DNA of 33,144 nucleotides from a virus: IMG/VR virus record IMGVR_UViG_3300042544_000731, positions 1 through 33,144 of that record; one strand, given 5' to 3'. Below, one piece after another: positions 9,811 through 17,750 of this stretch. The notes under the pieces were generated by a model. That model had not been told where the DNA came from. It searched no databases and saw only the letters and a program-made list of their open reading frames with translations. The translations under genes were made by a program, and so were the position numbers. Position 1 is the first letter of the stretch, and each line of letters opens with the position of its first letter.

Positions 9811-9999
9811 ATGGCTACCAAGTCTAAATCCACAGTCAATGCGGCTGGCAACTACACCAAGCCTGAACTGCGCAAGCGGATTGTGTCTCAGGTAAAAGCA
9901 GCTGCTACGCAAGGCACTGGCGCAGGCCAATGGTCTGCCCGTAAAGCACAACTTGTTGCCAAGAAGTACAAGGCAGCCGGTGGGGGGTACAGAGATTGA
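9811..9999 (+). CDS. small basic phage protein
   Basis: This 62-residue protein starts MATKSKSTVNAAGNYTKPEL and ends with GQWSARKAQLVAKKYKAAGG. The KPELR...QWSARKAQ...KKYK pattern recurs in small proteins of aquatic phages and some large viruses, but I know no function. ATG 9811 follows the TGA of the previous gene by one base; a reading frame open back to 9793 lies inside that gene and is less likely. It belongs to a run of five tiny basic genes that closes the late block. Confidence 0.65.
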   Translation: MATKSKSTVNAAGNYTKPELRKRIVSQVKAAATQGTGAGQWSARKAQLVAKKYKAAGGGYRD

Positions 10000-10229
10000 A
10001 AGCCTCTCAGAAATCCCTTAAAGACTGGACAGACCAGAAGTGGCGTACTAAGTCAGGCAAGCCATCCAGTAAAACTGGCGAGCGCTATTTGCCTGAAGCC
10101 GCTATAAAATCATTGAGTCCTGCTGAGTACGCAGCAACGACACGGGCCAAGCGTGCAGGTAAAGCGCAAGGCAAACAGTTTGTAGCTCAACCCAAAAAGA
10201 TTGCTGCAAAAACCGCGAACTTTCGTTAA
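9996..10229 (+). CDS. small basic phage protein with TKSGKPSSKTGERYLP motif
   Basis: This 77-residue, Lys-rich protein has the run DWTDQKWRTKSGKPSSKTG then ERYLPEAAIKSLSPAEYAATTRAKRAGKA. This motif is widespread in small proteins of aquatic phages and large eukaryotic viruses; the function is unknown to me. The start is a TTG whose last two bases are the first two of the preceding TGA stop (TTGA), a coupling that explains the missing ribosome binding site. Translation may depend on the upstream gene. Existence is well supported by the recognisable motif. Confidence 0.7.
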   Translation: MKASQKSLKDWTDQKWRTKSGKPSSKTGERYLPEAAIKSLSPAEYAATTRAKRAGKAQGKQFVAQPKKIAAKTANFR

Positions 10230-10248
10230 CCCTTGATTGGAGATTATT

Positions 10249-10386
10249 ATGTACGGCAAGAAAATGATGATGGCCCCCGCCAAACCCGCAGGAAAAAAAG
10301 CTGCACCTTTCAAACCCTGTAAAGGCTGCCCTAACCCAGCCAAGTGCGCCAAGATGGGTATGTGCGCTGCAAAAGCTAAGAAGTAA
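10249..10386 (+). CDS. tiny Lys-rich protein with four-cysteine motif
   Basis: This 45-residue protein starts MYGKKMMMAPAKPAGKKAAP and carries Cys24, Cys27, Cys33 and Cys39 (CKGCPNPAKCAKMGMC). The spacing could hold a zinc or Fe-S ion, but this is inference. GGAGATTATT precedes ATG 10249, a good ribosome binding site. Its stop overlaps the next start (TAATG at 10384-10388). Basic and very small, it belongs to the same end-of-late-block group. No family is recognised. Confidence 0.65.
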   Translation: MYGKKMMMAPAKPAGKKAAPFKPCKGCPNPAKCAKMGMCAAKAKK

Positions 10387-10640
10387 TGCCTGCTCTAGAG
10401 AACAGACTTACCCAGCAGCTTGCTGCAAAGGGTAATAAGAACGCTAGAGGTATGGCCATTGCCATTCTGACGAAGCGTGGGGATTTAGCTAATGGAAAGC
10501 TAACAGCTAAGGGTGAGGCTCGCCAAGCCCTAGGTAATGCCGGTAGAGCTAAAGATCGCGCTGCGAAAGAAAGTGGACGTTCGCCAAGCGAGTATAAATA
10601 CAACGCTAAAACGAACTCCGCTACGCTTAAAAAGAAGTAG
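10386..10640 (+). CDS. small basic phage protein, last of the rightward genes
   Basis: This 84-residue protein is Ala/Lys/Arg-rich (NRLTQQLAAKGNKNARGMAI...KGEARQALGNAGRAKDR...SPSEYKYNAKT). AAKGNK..ARGMAIAIL looks like a short helical domain shared by similar proteins in aquatic phages; no function is known to me. It overlaps the previous gene by one base. Its TAG at 10638-10640 abuts the stop of the leftward HNH gene at 10641, so two convergent units meet with no intergenic terminator. Confidence 0.65.
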   Translation: MPALENRLTQQLAAKGNKNARGMAIAILTKRGDLANGKLTAKGEARQALGNAGRAKDRAAKESGRSPSEYKYNAKTNSATLKKK

Positions 10641-10892
10641 TTACTTCATCCCTGCTGAACGTGTTCGTGCAAACGAACGGTTCGCAGACTTAGGAACTGC
10701 GCGGAGGTTACCTCCGCCATTTCCACCGCCCTTTGCAATGGGCTTCTTATGATCGACGTCGAGGCCATCGCCCTTTCGGACGATGCCCTTCTTTTCCATA
10801 TGCCGACGTGCCGCGTTGCGGTCAGCTCGGTTAGCGATCTGTTCAGGTTTGCCTTGGTAGTTGGCGTACTCTTTCTTGTAGTCACGTGGCAT
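10641..10892 (-). CDS. HNH endonuclease-like protein
   Basis: This 83-residue protein has a basic N-terminal half (MPRDYKKEYANYQGKPEQ, then RADRNAARRHMEKK) and a C-terminal HNH core: DVDHKKPIAKGGGNGGGNLR with Asp47-His48, then Asn62 and Asn71 (AVPKSANRS). HNH enzymes nick or cut DNA at a single metal ion. The protein is short, as many free-standing phage HNH proteins are; they may act in packaging or in homing. AGGAC lies before the start at 10892. It is the last gene of the leftward block, 24 bases after the primase-helicase gene, and ends directly against the rightward late genes. The family is clear; the cellular role is not. Confidence 0.8.
   Translation of the reverse strand: MPRDYKKEYANYQGKPEQIANRADRNAARRHMEKKGIVRKGDGLDVDHKKPIAKGGGNGGGNLRAVPKSANRSFARTRSAGMK
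10663..10717. other. two hairpins near the convergent junction, inside the HNH gene
   Basis: GTTCGT-GCAA-ACGAAC (10663-10678) is a perfect 6-bp stem with a GNRA-type loop. GCGGAGG-TTA-CCTCCGC (10701-10717) is a perfect 7-bp stem. Neither is followed by a clear U-run, and both lie in the coding part of the HNH gene. They could slow rightward transcripts that run past 10640, or they may be incidental to the Gly-rich coding sequence. Confidence 0.3.
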
Positions 10893-10916
10893 GATGTTGT
10901 CCTCACAAAAGATTGC

Positions 10917-13886
10917 TTATTGTCCCACAGCCGCGCCATTTAGAACAGCCAGTAGCACAGGGCTTTGTTCCCTAGAGGATGTGCCAGTTAGCGTAGACAC
11001 AAAACGAGGGTGATTTAAATTCACCATCACGCAATGCGTCTGGCCGGGGCTTCTGTCTTTGCATCCTTTGAACACAGTCACGCGCTCGCGGGCGGAGATC
11101 AATGCACCATTTGCCTGTAGTTCCCGTACAACACGATCCATGCTGTCCTTGGTTCTGTTGAGCCAAGACTTGAGCAACGCCAAGTTAAGCGCCGCCACGC
11201 TACCGGGCAGCACGGGGTTAGCCGCATCATAGACAACCTTGATACGTGCAACGGCCTTATCTGGAGCCGGTTGCGTTACCTGCTCTTTACCTGTGCCATA
11301 CACCTCTGTGCAATGCACCAGACGGTCATTGTGCTCCATCAGGTATTGGCCAATGGTGTCGAACACATCTGACTTACTTTCAACCGCGGCTTGACGAGTC
11401 TGTTTAACGCGCTCAATCATGTACTCAATGGTTGCCTTGATGTCGAATGGGAACAAGCCCAGTGCTTCACCGATACGCCCCATGCCCCATGATGCAATGA
11501 GGAGCGTTCTGTAGAAGCGCTCTTGTGGCTCGAACACAAAGCCGAACGTTTTATTAAACGAAGCCTCAGACCATTTCCATACAGCCTCGGGGCCGCCCTT
11601 GTCGATCACAACTTGCACAAGCTCAGGGAATGCCCAACCGTTGTTCTTCTCAACGATCTCATAGAAGTCATAACCATTGCTACGCCCATCCTCGCGGGTA
11701 GCGATAAATTCTCTGTCGTCCTGAATGAACTCCAAGCAACGGGCCTTCAATGGGTCATTGCCAGACTGCGCGTTCTCAAATTTCTGATACATCGAAATGT
11801 TGGACGTCACATGAGTAGGCCCACACCACTTAGCGGGCTCGCGCAACTCGCGCTCTTTCGTCATGGAAATCTTTTCGCGGCCTGAGCTCAATGTGTAGCC
11901 TATGTCGGCCATGTCACGGTCATCAGACGCAGTCATCTCATCGATACAGCATGGCAAGTTGTTCAGCACGCCACGCATTTTGTACAGCGCGTTGGCTGTG
12001 TCCTTCTGGCTCAAGAACAATTCCTTGGGGTAGCCGATCAAACTGTTAACACCGATGATGGACAGTGACTTGCCCGTTGTTGTCTCATGCGAATAGATTG
12101 ACACGATGGCTGTCGCGTTACCCGCAACGGGGCCGAGGATACCCACTGTGCCAGTCAGTATAGATGCACGAATGTTGTCTGTGCCGGGTAGGGTCAGCAT
12201 TTCCATAGCACGTACCCACTCAGAGCGTTCACCATGCGGGCCAATAAGCTTAGCGAAGTTAGACGCAGGGCCACGCAGACGTGTATCTACTGTGCCAGTT
12301 GGAGAACCTAGCACTGTCTGCCCGCACATGAACGAGCCGTCTTCTTGCCAACCAAAGTTGATATAGTCCAAACCTGTGGGCGCTTGTTGTTGCACCATAG
12401 ATAAATAGTCCATTAAATAACTCCGTACTTTTTCTTGCTGTCCAGCATTCTTTATGTAGATTTGTTGGTTCAATAAAAATCCTGAGAAGTCCTTACCGAT
12501 CGAAGCAAGCACAGTGATCTCGTGTTCTGTTTCTTTCCACCCAGTCATTGGGTATTTGGTCAGCATCTTGAACGCTGACTTTTTACTCTCAGGGTCGTGG
12601 TACACACCAGTGATGTGCATCTCGTAGGGGCTGACGTGGTCAAACTCAATTACTTCTTGCGCGACTTCATTGCCGTTTGCATCGGTCGTCGTGATCTCAG
12701 TCTTGACCTCGCGCATGATGTTGTTGTTCTGGATCGCGTAGCCCTTGGGCAATGTGAACGTGAACTCTTCGCCTGCCTCAGTAACGATCTCAGTCTCAGT
12801 AGCAACGGACAACTGCGCAGGGCTTGTAATGTTTCCACGGCTCGGGCATCCCTCGCAACCCTTGGAGCACAGCTGCTCGAACTTAGCGCATGTGGTTGGC
12901 CCTGTACCATTCCAACCATCGAGTTTGGCCATGCTTGTATCGAGATCAAAGTCAGGGTGCTTACCTGCGATCTTGATGACAGCTTCTTTGACATCGGTAC
13001 AGTGTTTGGCTAAGCCTAGCGAAGCACGCCATAATGGCTCAGGTACATCGCGACCAGCGGCATCGAGAACGCCGCCAGAATCAACAAGAGCTTTGACTTG
13101 GTTGCATCGGCTTGCAACTGCGTCGAGGTTGACATCATTTGAGTTGAGCACTGCATCGAGTATTGATGACTTCCCACCCTTGCGTGATGCAGTTGCTTTC
13201 TTTGCGACAGGCCCTTTGTTAAACCAAGGCTTAAGGATCGTGAAGAGCGAAGCTGCATCGTAGTCTGGGCAGTCCGCAACACACTTGACTTCCTTCCATG
13301 GCTGTTGCTTCTTATGATGCGTGCCGACGGGACGGAGCACCATAGATGGGTCGTGAATCTTTGATGTGTCAATTACAACTCCCTGTTCTTCTAATGCAAT
13401 GCGAAATGCAATGGAGGCTTTCTCCCAGTGTTCCCTACTCACAGTCTGTGTCAGTGGCCAATACAAGTGCACGCCGTTGCCGGATGAAATCACCATGGGG
13501 TCTGGCATACCAATAGCCGCAAGCGCAGGCATCATCGCCTTCATACCTTCAGCCTTAGTGGCGTAAGGTGTCTTACTGCCAATATCCAAATCGAGGGCCA
13601 GTGCTTTGAACCAAGTGGCTTGCACTTGTTTACGTTCGATCTTTTCACGACCATCCGGTCGAGCTACTCTGTTGTTTGTAAACGCACCAACAGAAAAATA
13701 AATTGTGGTCTCAGGTTCAGCATCCCACATTGAAATGTTGGCAACAGCTTCGTCGATATCTGAGAACGATCCGCGGTTCCAACCGAACCCTCTTGGGTTT
13801 TGGCCTGTGTGGTCAGGCTTGTGTGCCATGATGACGACTTCGTCACGTTGGGCAAATATACGAGTAAGAAAGTTTTTTGTGTCCAA
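10917..13886 (-). CDS. primase-helicase (AEP-type primase plus DUF927-like helicase)
   Basis: This 989-residue protein has an N-terminal archaeo-eukaryotic primase-type domain: ALDLDIG with Asp99 and Asp101, SSGNGVHLYWPL with His140, and the basic VLRPVGTHHKK near 183-193. A four-cysteine knuckle follows (Cys333, 340, 344, 347). The C-terminal half resembles DUF927 helicases: P-loop SHETTTGKS (Lys606, Ser607) and Walker B-like CCIDEM (Asp649, Glu650). Such fusions make primers and unwind DNA at the fork. The likely start is TTG 13886, with AGGGG just upstream. An ATG at 13891 is in another frame; Met20 (MAHKPDHTG) is the alternative start. A terminator lies only 17 bases upstream, so expression probably depends on read-through. 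It works with the polymerase and SSB-like protein upstream. Confidence 0.85.
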   Translation of the reverse strand: MDTKNFLTRIFAQRDEVVIMAHKPDHTGQNPRGFGWNRGSFSDIDEAVANISMWDAEPETTIYFSVGAFTNNRVARPDGREKIERKQVQATWFKALALDLDIGSKTPYATKAEGMKAMMPALAAIGMPDPMVISSGNGVHLYWPLTQTVSREHWEKASIAFRIALEEQGVVIDTSKIHDPSMVLRPVGTHHKKQQPWKEVKCVADCPDYDAASLFTILKPWFNKGPVAKKATASRKGGKSSILDAVLNSNDVNLDAVASRCNQVKALVDSGGVLDAAGRDVPEPLWRASLGLAKHCTDVKEAVIKIAGKHPDFDLDTSMAKLDGWNGTGPTTCAKFEQLCSKGCEGCPSRGNITSPAQLSVATETEIVTEAGEEFTFTLPKGYAIQNNNIMREVKTEITTTDANGNEVAQEVIEFDHVSPYEMHITGVYHDPESKKSAFKMLTKYPMTGWKETEHEITVLASIGKDFSGFLLNQQIYIKNAGQQEKVRSYLMDYLSMVQQQAPTGLDYINFGWQEDGSFMCGQTVLGSPTGTVDTRLRGPASNFAKLIGPHGERSEWVRAMEMLTLPGTDNIRASILTGTVGILGPVAGNATAIVSIYSHETTTGKSLSIIGVNSLIGYPKELFLSQKDTANALYKMRGVLNNLPCCIDEMTASDDRDMADIGYTLSSGREKISMTKERELREPAKWCGPTHVTSNISMYQKFENAQSGNDPLKARCLEFIQDDREFIATREDGRSNGYDFYEIVEKNNGWAFPELVQVVIDKGGPEAVWKWSEASFNKTFGFVFEPQERFYRTLLIASWGMGRIGEALGLFPFDIKATIEYMIERVKQTRQAAVESKSDVFDTIGQYLMEHNDRLVHCTEVYGTGKEQVTQPAPDKAVARIKVVYDAANPVLPGSVAALNLALLKSWLNRTKDSMDRVVRELQANGALISARERVTVFKGCKDRSPGQTHCVMVNLNHPRFVSTLTGTSSREQSPVLLAVLNGAAVGQ

Positions 13887-13902
13887 GACATGCCCCTAGA
13901 TG

Positions 13903-13925
13903 AAAAACCCCGGCGTTACCCGGGG
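13903..13925 (-). terminator. intrinsic terminator after the SSB-like gene
   Basis: On the minus strand CCCCGG-GTAACG-CCGGGG (13925-13908) forms a 6-bp GC stem followed by TTTTT (13907-13903). It lies between the stop of the SSB-like gene at 13948 and the start of the primase-helicase gene at 13886. It should lower transcription of the primase-helicase and HNH genes relative to the genes upstream. Confidence 0.8.
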
Positions 13926-13947
13926 AGCGATTTACGTTTTTATTTTA

Positions 13948-14859
13948 TTACTCGTCGAACAAACTGTCGAGCTTTGCCGCTAATTCATCCGACGCTTTTA
14001 CTGGAGCGACGACTGGTTTTGCCGTTGTGGTTTTCTGTGGAACACCATGAGACACCGTTTCGTCTTCGTATGCATCATCGACTTGTTGTACGGGTGCAAC
14101 AGGTGCCGCAATACTTTGCTTCGCTGTTGGTGCCGCAATAGCAGGCCCTGCCGCTTGAGGAGCGAGCTGACGTGTAGCTACTTTAACAGAATCACTTGCC
14201 AACAAAGTGTCGACGCGAGAAATTGCTTTCTCAGGCACGTAACCTTTTTGCTTGAATGTGATCTTGGGGAAGCTAGCTTGGTCGTCGAAGCCCAACTCAG
14301 TGATGACTTCTTCAGGGCCAATGCCGTAGTTGCCCAAGTCCTTGAAGTACTCACGCAAAGCTTTCATGCCGCTGACAGGCACGGTCAGGCTGTAGACCTT
14401 TGATGGATCAGCCGCGGCCACCACTGCCAAGTGACGTTGATCGGCACACATCTTTGACTTTGCACCAGAGGGCAGAATCTTAGAGCCAAGCACATTGTTC
14501 GGGCAGTCAGCGCAACCACTGTGAACGGGAGCCTCAACGCTAGCATCAGGCTTGAGACCATCATTCGACCAACAATCTGGACGGACATTCTCTGCTGATG
14601 CATCGAACGCTTTAGCGTAGAACACCTTGGAGACCCTAGGGTTTGCACCTACGATGATGGTGTCTAGCGTGACGCCAACTGTTGTTTCAACACCGTCTTC
14701 GCTCAGGCGGTAACGCCCTGCACGAATGCTGATACGGGGAATACCACCGCCATTGTCACTGCCGACGATGGCAGAAGCAACTGTTGACTTAACGCCTGCT
14801 TGTTGACGGGCGGCGATACGGGCTGCAATGTGTGCAGGTACTGTTTGAATGTTGCTCAT
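13948..14859 (-). CDS. putative single-stranded DNA-binding protein
   Basis: This 303-residue protein has a beta-rich core (residues 40-85 and 140-230), a zinc-like cysteine set (Cys96, Cys116, Cys119, Cys138; CADCPNN), an Ala/Pro/Val-rich linker and a strongly acidic tail ending LAAKLDSLFDE. An acidic tail after a flexible linker is the hallmark of SSB proteins, including T7 gp2.5 and T4 gp32; the latter also has a zinc site. Such proteins coat single strands and recruit replication partners through the tail. GGAG lies before ATG 14859; a frame open to 14958 overlaps the RyR gene and is rejected. It is followed by a strong terminator. The call is from architecture and context, not from a decisive motif. 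Confidence 0.65.
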   Translation of the reverse strand: MSNIQTVPAHIAARIAARQQAGVKSTVASAIVGSDNGGGIPRISIRAGRYRLSEDGVETTVGVTLDTIIVGANPRVSKVFYAKAFDASAENVRPDCWSNDGLKPDASVEAPVHSGCADCPNNVLGSKILPSGAKSKMCADQRHLAVVAAADPSKVYSLTVPVSGMKALREYFKDLGNYGIGPEEVITELGFDDQASFPKITFKQKGYVPEKAISRVDTLLASDSVKVATRQLAPQAAGPAIAAPTAKQSIAAPVAPVQQVDDAYEDETVSHGVPQKTTTAKPVVAPVKASDELAAKLDSLFDE

Positions 14860-14872
14860 GAGGTTACTCCTG

Positions 14873-15247
14873 TTATTGAGCTTTGGGGGGACGCATGGCA
14901 TGAACCACTGCGCGGAAAAGGTAATCTTTAATTTGTTGCTCTTTAGGTAGATCAGCAAATGGTTTGATGCAGGGATGGATTTTTAGCACTGGGTCTTTAA
15001 CCAACCCATACTCCCAACCATCTGCAATTTTCTGAGCCATCCAACTTTCGTGGCTAGCTTCAGGGCCAACGTCGTTGTGGGTATGCAGGTCTACGCCTAG
15101 CAAGGCGCTTTCCTTCTGCCACTCTGGCGCGTCTTCCCATGAAGGTTGGCTATCATCGCCAATAGCTTGGCAATATGCGCGGTTCACCTCATGGCATACA
15201 CGTGCTGTGTGCGTCATGTACGCGAGGACTAAGTCGTCGTCATTCAT
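14873..15247 (-). CDS. RyR-domain protein
   Basis: This 124-residue protein is almost entirely one RyR (ryanodine receptor repeat) domain, residues about 37-118: SWEDAPEWQKESALLGVDL, then ASHESWMAQKIADGWEYG and VKDPVLKIHPCIKPFADLP followed by a YLFRAVVHAM helix. Named for animal calcium channels, the domain also occurs in bacteria and phages, where its ligand is mostly unknown; nucleotide-type ligands have been proposed. AAGGAATAACTTA precedes ATG 15247. It sits between a coiled-coil protein and the SSB-like gene in the replication operon. The domain is certain by pattern; the function is not known. Confidence 0.85.
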   Translation of the reverse strand: MNDDDLVLAYMTHTARVCHEVNRAYCQAIGDDSQPSWEDAPEWQKESALLGVDLHTHNDVGPEASHESWMAQKIADGWEYGLVKDPVLKIHPCIKPFADLPKEQQIKDYLFRAVVHAMRPPKAQ

Positions 15248-15251
15248 TAAG

Positions 15252-15644
15252 TTATTCCTTTGATTGAGCTTTACGTAGATTAAATACGCGGGTTGATGAG
15301 AAGTTGACACCGGGGGGTGGAGCACCATTGGCTTCAATGAAACTCTTAACTCCCAGTTTCGATGCGCGGGCTTCTACCATGTCCCACGAATCGTTTTCCT
15401 TGCAATACGCAAAGAACTCTTCACGCGACGCAACGGTCGCGGTATGGTGTGTCGACCAGTAGGCCGTACCAAAATTTGTCTTGACAGACTCGAGACCATC
15501 TTCCTGCGCTTTAGCAGTCATCCAGTTCTCTACAGCAACAAGCTTTTCCATAAGCTTTGCCTTAGCGGCTTTGTGCTCACGCTCGAGGGCGTCAATAGCA
15601 CCGCGTACTTGCAGATATTTCTCTGCGGCTAATTCATAGTTCAT
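15252..15644 (-). CDS. phage protein with N-terminal coiled coil, unknown function
   Basis: This 130-residue protein has a coiled-coil first half (RGAIDALEREHKAAKAKLME) and a second half with KTNFGTAYWSTHHTATVASR, WDMVEARASKLGVKSFIE and PPPGVNFSSTRVFNLRK. The GTAYWS...ATVA...PPGV pattern recurs in phage proteins next to recombination and replication genes; I know no experimentally defined role. TAGGATTTACTT precedes ATG 15644. It lies between the SNF2 helicase and RyR genes, with only 4 bases to the latter, so it is likely co-translated with them. Confidence 0.7.
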   Translation of the reverse strand: MNYELAAEKYLQVRGAIDALEREHKAAKAKLMEKLVAVENWMTAKAQEDGLESVKTNFGTAYWSTHHTATVASREEFFAYCKENDSWDMVEARASKLGVKSFIEANGAPPPGVNFSSTRVFNLRKAQSKE

Positions 15645-15665
15645 AAGTAAATCCTAACTGTTTAA

Positions 15666-17216
15666 CTAATCGTCACTGTTGATGCCTTGCACCAAATTCA
15701 AAAACTCCGCCAATGTGTTCTGCTTTGCGCGGAGTCGGCGGTATAACTCTGCTTCAAAGCCTGTGGCCCAGATGTGCCATACAGTCGTCTTGCCAGTTGT
15801 TGTCAACCGGCGAATCCTTGCGTTGGCTTGCTCATACTGTTCAAGTGAATAAATTGGAGCAAACCAAACAATATCTTTCGCACGTGTCAATGTCAATCCA
15901 TGTGCCGCCACTTTCGGGTGAGCCAACAAAATCTGTGGCCTGTCCGTGTGTTGGAAGTCGTTGAAGATTTGATTGCGGTCATTCTTACTAACGTCGCCGT
16001 GAACCGATGCAACATCGAATCCATCAGCAGTTAACTTCGCCTGCAACTCATCTTGTACGCCTCTCAGCGGAACAAATATGATGACCTTGTCACCAATCTC
16101 ATTAAGTAGTTCAGTGAGTGTATTATACCTCAACGAGCCATCGATTGCAATCTTACCGGTCTCGCTGTACACGACACCGCAGCTAATTTGCAACATCTTA
16201 CTCAGTACAACTGCCGCATTCGCAGCAGTCACTTCACCCGCCGCAAACACAGTCACGGCTTTGTCTTTCATTTCCTTAAACGCTTTTTGTTGTTGAGGTG
16301 TTAGCTCTGTCTTGCGACCAACGAAGTTAGTGTCAGGTAAATCCTTGCACTCGTCAAGCGAAAAACGAATCGATGGTTGCAAAACTTTCTTGCATGTCTC
16401 AAGCGCGTCTTGTCGTGGTGTCCACTTAAACGTTGTCACCTTCTGCATCACCATATCTTTAAACGTCGTGAAGCTCTTAGGGCAAGTGGGCGAATCAACA
16501 AGTCGTGCGAGTGTCCATGCATCAGCAGGTGTCTGTGAGATCGGTGTACCCGTGAGCATCCACAGCCATGGCTTATGCGTCTGCATCCACTTAGCAAAAA
16601 TCTTGTAGCGTTGTGAGCTCGGTGACTTCAGTGCTGTGGCCTCGTCGTAAATTACTACGTCGAACCCTTTCAAATCCGCGGCCATGTTGCTAAAGCCATC
16701 GTGGTTGATGATGAAGTACTGCACACCGGGCTTCTCCAGCAATTGCTTGCGCTTCTCCTTCGTACCAGTGACGATCGAAAACATGCGGTGCGGCAAGTGG
16801 TGCTTGAGCTCCCTCCCCCATACAACAGTCAGCGTCGACAACGGCGCGACGATCAGAATCTTTTTCGCAACACCCTCGTCAAGCAAAAAGTCCGCGGCCC
16901 AGATCGAGCTGATGGACTTGCCGGTACCCGGCGCGTTCAGGCACAGGGCACGCTTATGTGTTGTGAGAAATGCGGCTGTGTCCTTCTGGTGATCCATCGG
17001 TGCGAACCGAGCGGGCCAGTTGTAGTAATGCATGATGGGAGCAGGGACACTAAAGCCCAAGTTCTTCAACACGATCGACTCGTCCACACCATACGGCACA
17101 GCAAGCATCGACTCACCATCATGGGTGAACTGTTTGGCGTGCGGCATCACAGACTGCACAGTGGCATTCTCATTGCTGTTAATGATGATCTTACGTTTGT
17201 CAGGTATTACAAGCAT
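15666..17216 (-). CDS. SNF2-family DNA helicase/translocase
   Basis: This 516-residue superfamily 2 enzyme has two RecA-like domains. Motif I is APGTGKS (Lys100), motif II DEAT (191-194, in the place of DEAH), motif III LTGTPI (221-226), and the C-terminal domain ends with motif VI QANARIRR (463-470). SNF2 proteins use ATP to move along duplex DNA; in phages they are thought to remodel forks or recombination intermediates. It follows the VRR-NUC-like gene with a 10-base overlap, a pairing seen in many phages. ATG 17216 is chosen; TTG 17231 in the same frame is possible. Neither start has a strong ribosome binding site, so translation is probably coupled to the upstream gene. Confidence 0.9.
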   Translation of the reverse strand: MLVIPDKRKIIINSNENATVQSVMPHAKQFTHDGESMLAVPYGVDESIVLKNLGFSVPAPIMHYYNWPARFAPMDHQKDTAAFLTTHKRALCLNAPGTGKSISSIWAADFLLDEGVAKKILIVAPLSTLTVVWGRELKHHLPHRMFSIVTGTKEKRKQLLEKPGVQYFIINHDGFSNMAADLKGFDVVIYDEATALKSPSSQRYKIFAKWMQTHKPWLWMLTGTPISQTPADAWTLARLVDSPTCPKSFTTFKDMVMQKVTTFKWTPRQDALETCKKVLQPSIRFSLDECKDLPDTNFVGRKTELTPQQQKAFKEMKDKAVTVFAAGEVTAANAAVVLSKMLQISCGVVYSETGKIAIDGSLRYNTLTELLNEIGDKVIIFVPLRGVQDELQAKLTADGFDVASVHGDVSKNDRNQIFNDFQHTDRPQILLAHPKVAAHGLTLTRAKDIVWFAPIYSLEQYEQANARIRRLTTTGKTTVWHIWATGFEAELYRRLRAKQNTLAEFLNLVQGINSDD

Positions 17217-17512
17217 GTCAGTGCGACCCAAGCTTTGAACTCAATTTCCCACACATCAACAGAAGTCTCGCGAACGATCCATACTTTCCCACCGCTGTTC
17301 AATATCGCGCTGATCTCTTTGTCTTGGTGGGCTGTAGTAGTGCCTTTACCGAACTTGGTTTCAACAGCAAAAAAATGACCATCAACATGGCCCACAAAGT
17401 CAGGCACACCAGACCGACCAAAGCCATTAGCAGATGGCATAAACCACCAACATTTCTCAGTAGCCTTGAGTACATCTTTGACAATCTTTTTAACATCGCC
17501 TTCATTCTTCAT
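17207..17512 (-). CDS. VRR-NUC-like PD-(D/E)XK nuclease
   Basis: This 101-residue protein fits the compact VRR-NUC fold: GRSGVPDFVGHVDGHFFAVE gives the metal ligands Asp38 and Glu51, with Lys53 completing ETK, and Gln63 follows in AHQDKEI. SGGKVWIV makes the closing strand. VRR-NUC enzymes include structure-specific nucleases and resolvase-like proteins; phage copies commonly sit beside an SNF2 helicase, as here. The stop overlaps the helicase start, so the two are probably made together. Catalytic residues are complete. The DNA structure it cuts cannot be told from sequence. Confidence 0.85.
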   Translation of the reverse strand: MKNEGDVKKIVKDVLKATEKCWWFMPSANGFGRSGVPDFVGHVDGHFFAVETKFGKGTTTAHQDKEISAILNSGGKVWIVRETSVDVWEIEFKAWVALTCL

Positions 17513-17516
17513 TTAG

Positions 17517-17750
17517 TTAACCTCTGTAGTGGTTGCTACAAGTTTGTCGATACCCATTTAGTATCGGAAACCCACACGTCGCTTGTTGATTGCAATTTGG
17601 CTCATCGCATGCCAACACCAATGACTGATCTCGACAATCTGGGCATGCGTACAACATGTCCCCTTCATTGAATGGATCGGGGGCAGATAACATATTTTCC
17701 TCAAGCCCTAGCCATCTACAGTGTCGGTTTTCACAGACATACTTTTTCAT
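17517..17750 (-). CDS. small zinc-ribbon-like protein
   Basis: This 77-residue protein has cysteines in pairs: CENRHC (6-11), CPDC (36-39), CDEPNC (48-53), then Cys59 and Cys71. This looks like one or two zinc-binding ribbons. It overlaps the Cas4-like gene by four bases (ATGA) and precedes the VRR-NUC-like gene by 4 bases, so it is a member of the replication operon. Such proteins often bind DNA, RNA or a partner protein; no specific family is recognised. Confidence 0.65.
   Translation of the reverse strand: MKKYVCENRHCRWLGLEENMLSAPDPFNEGDMLYACPDCRDQSLVLACDEPNCNQQATCGFPILNGYRQTCSNHYRG

Noticed and set aside
12597-13263. Open plus-strand frames opposite the primase-helicase gene
   Set aside because: Antisense to a well-supported gene, no recognisable domain and no start signal.
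13664-13891. ATG at 13891 as start of a small gene ahead of the primase-helicase
   Set aside because: Frame differs from the primase-helicase gene, lies over its coding sequence and gives no known protein pattern.
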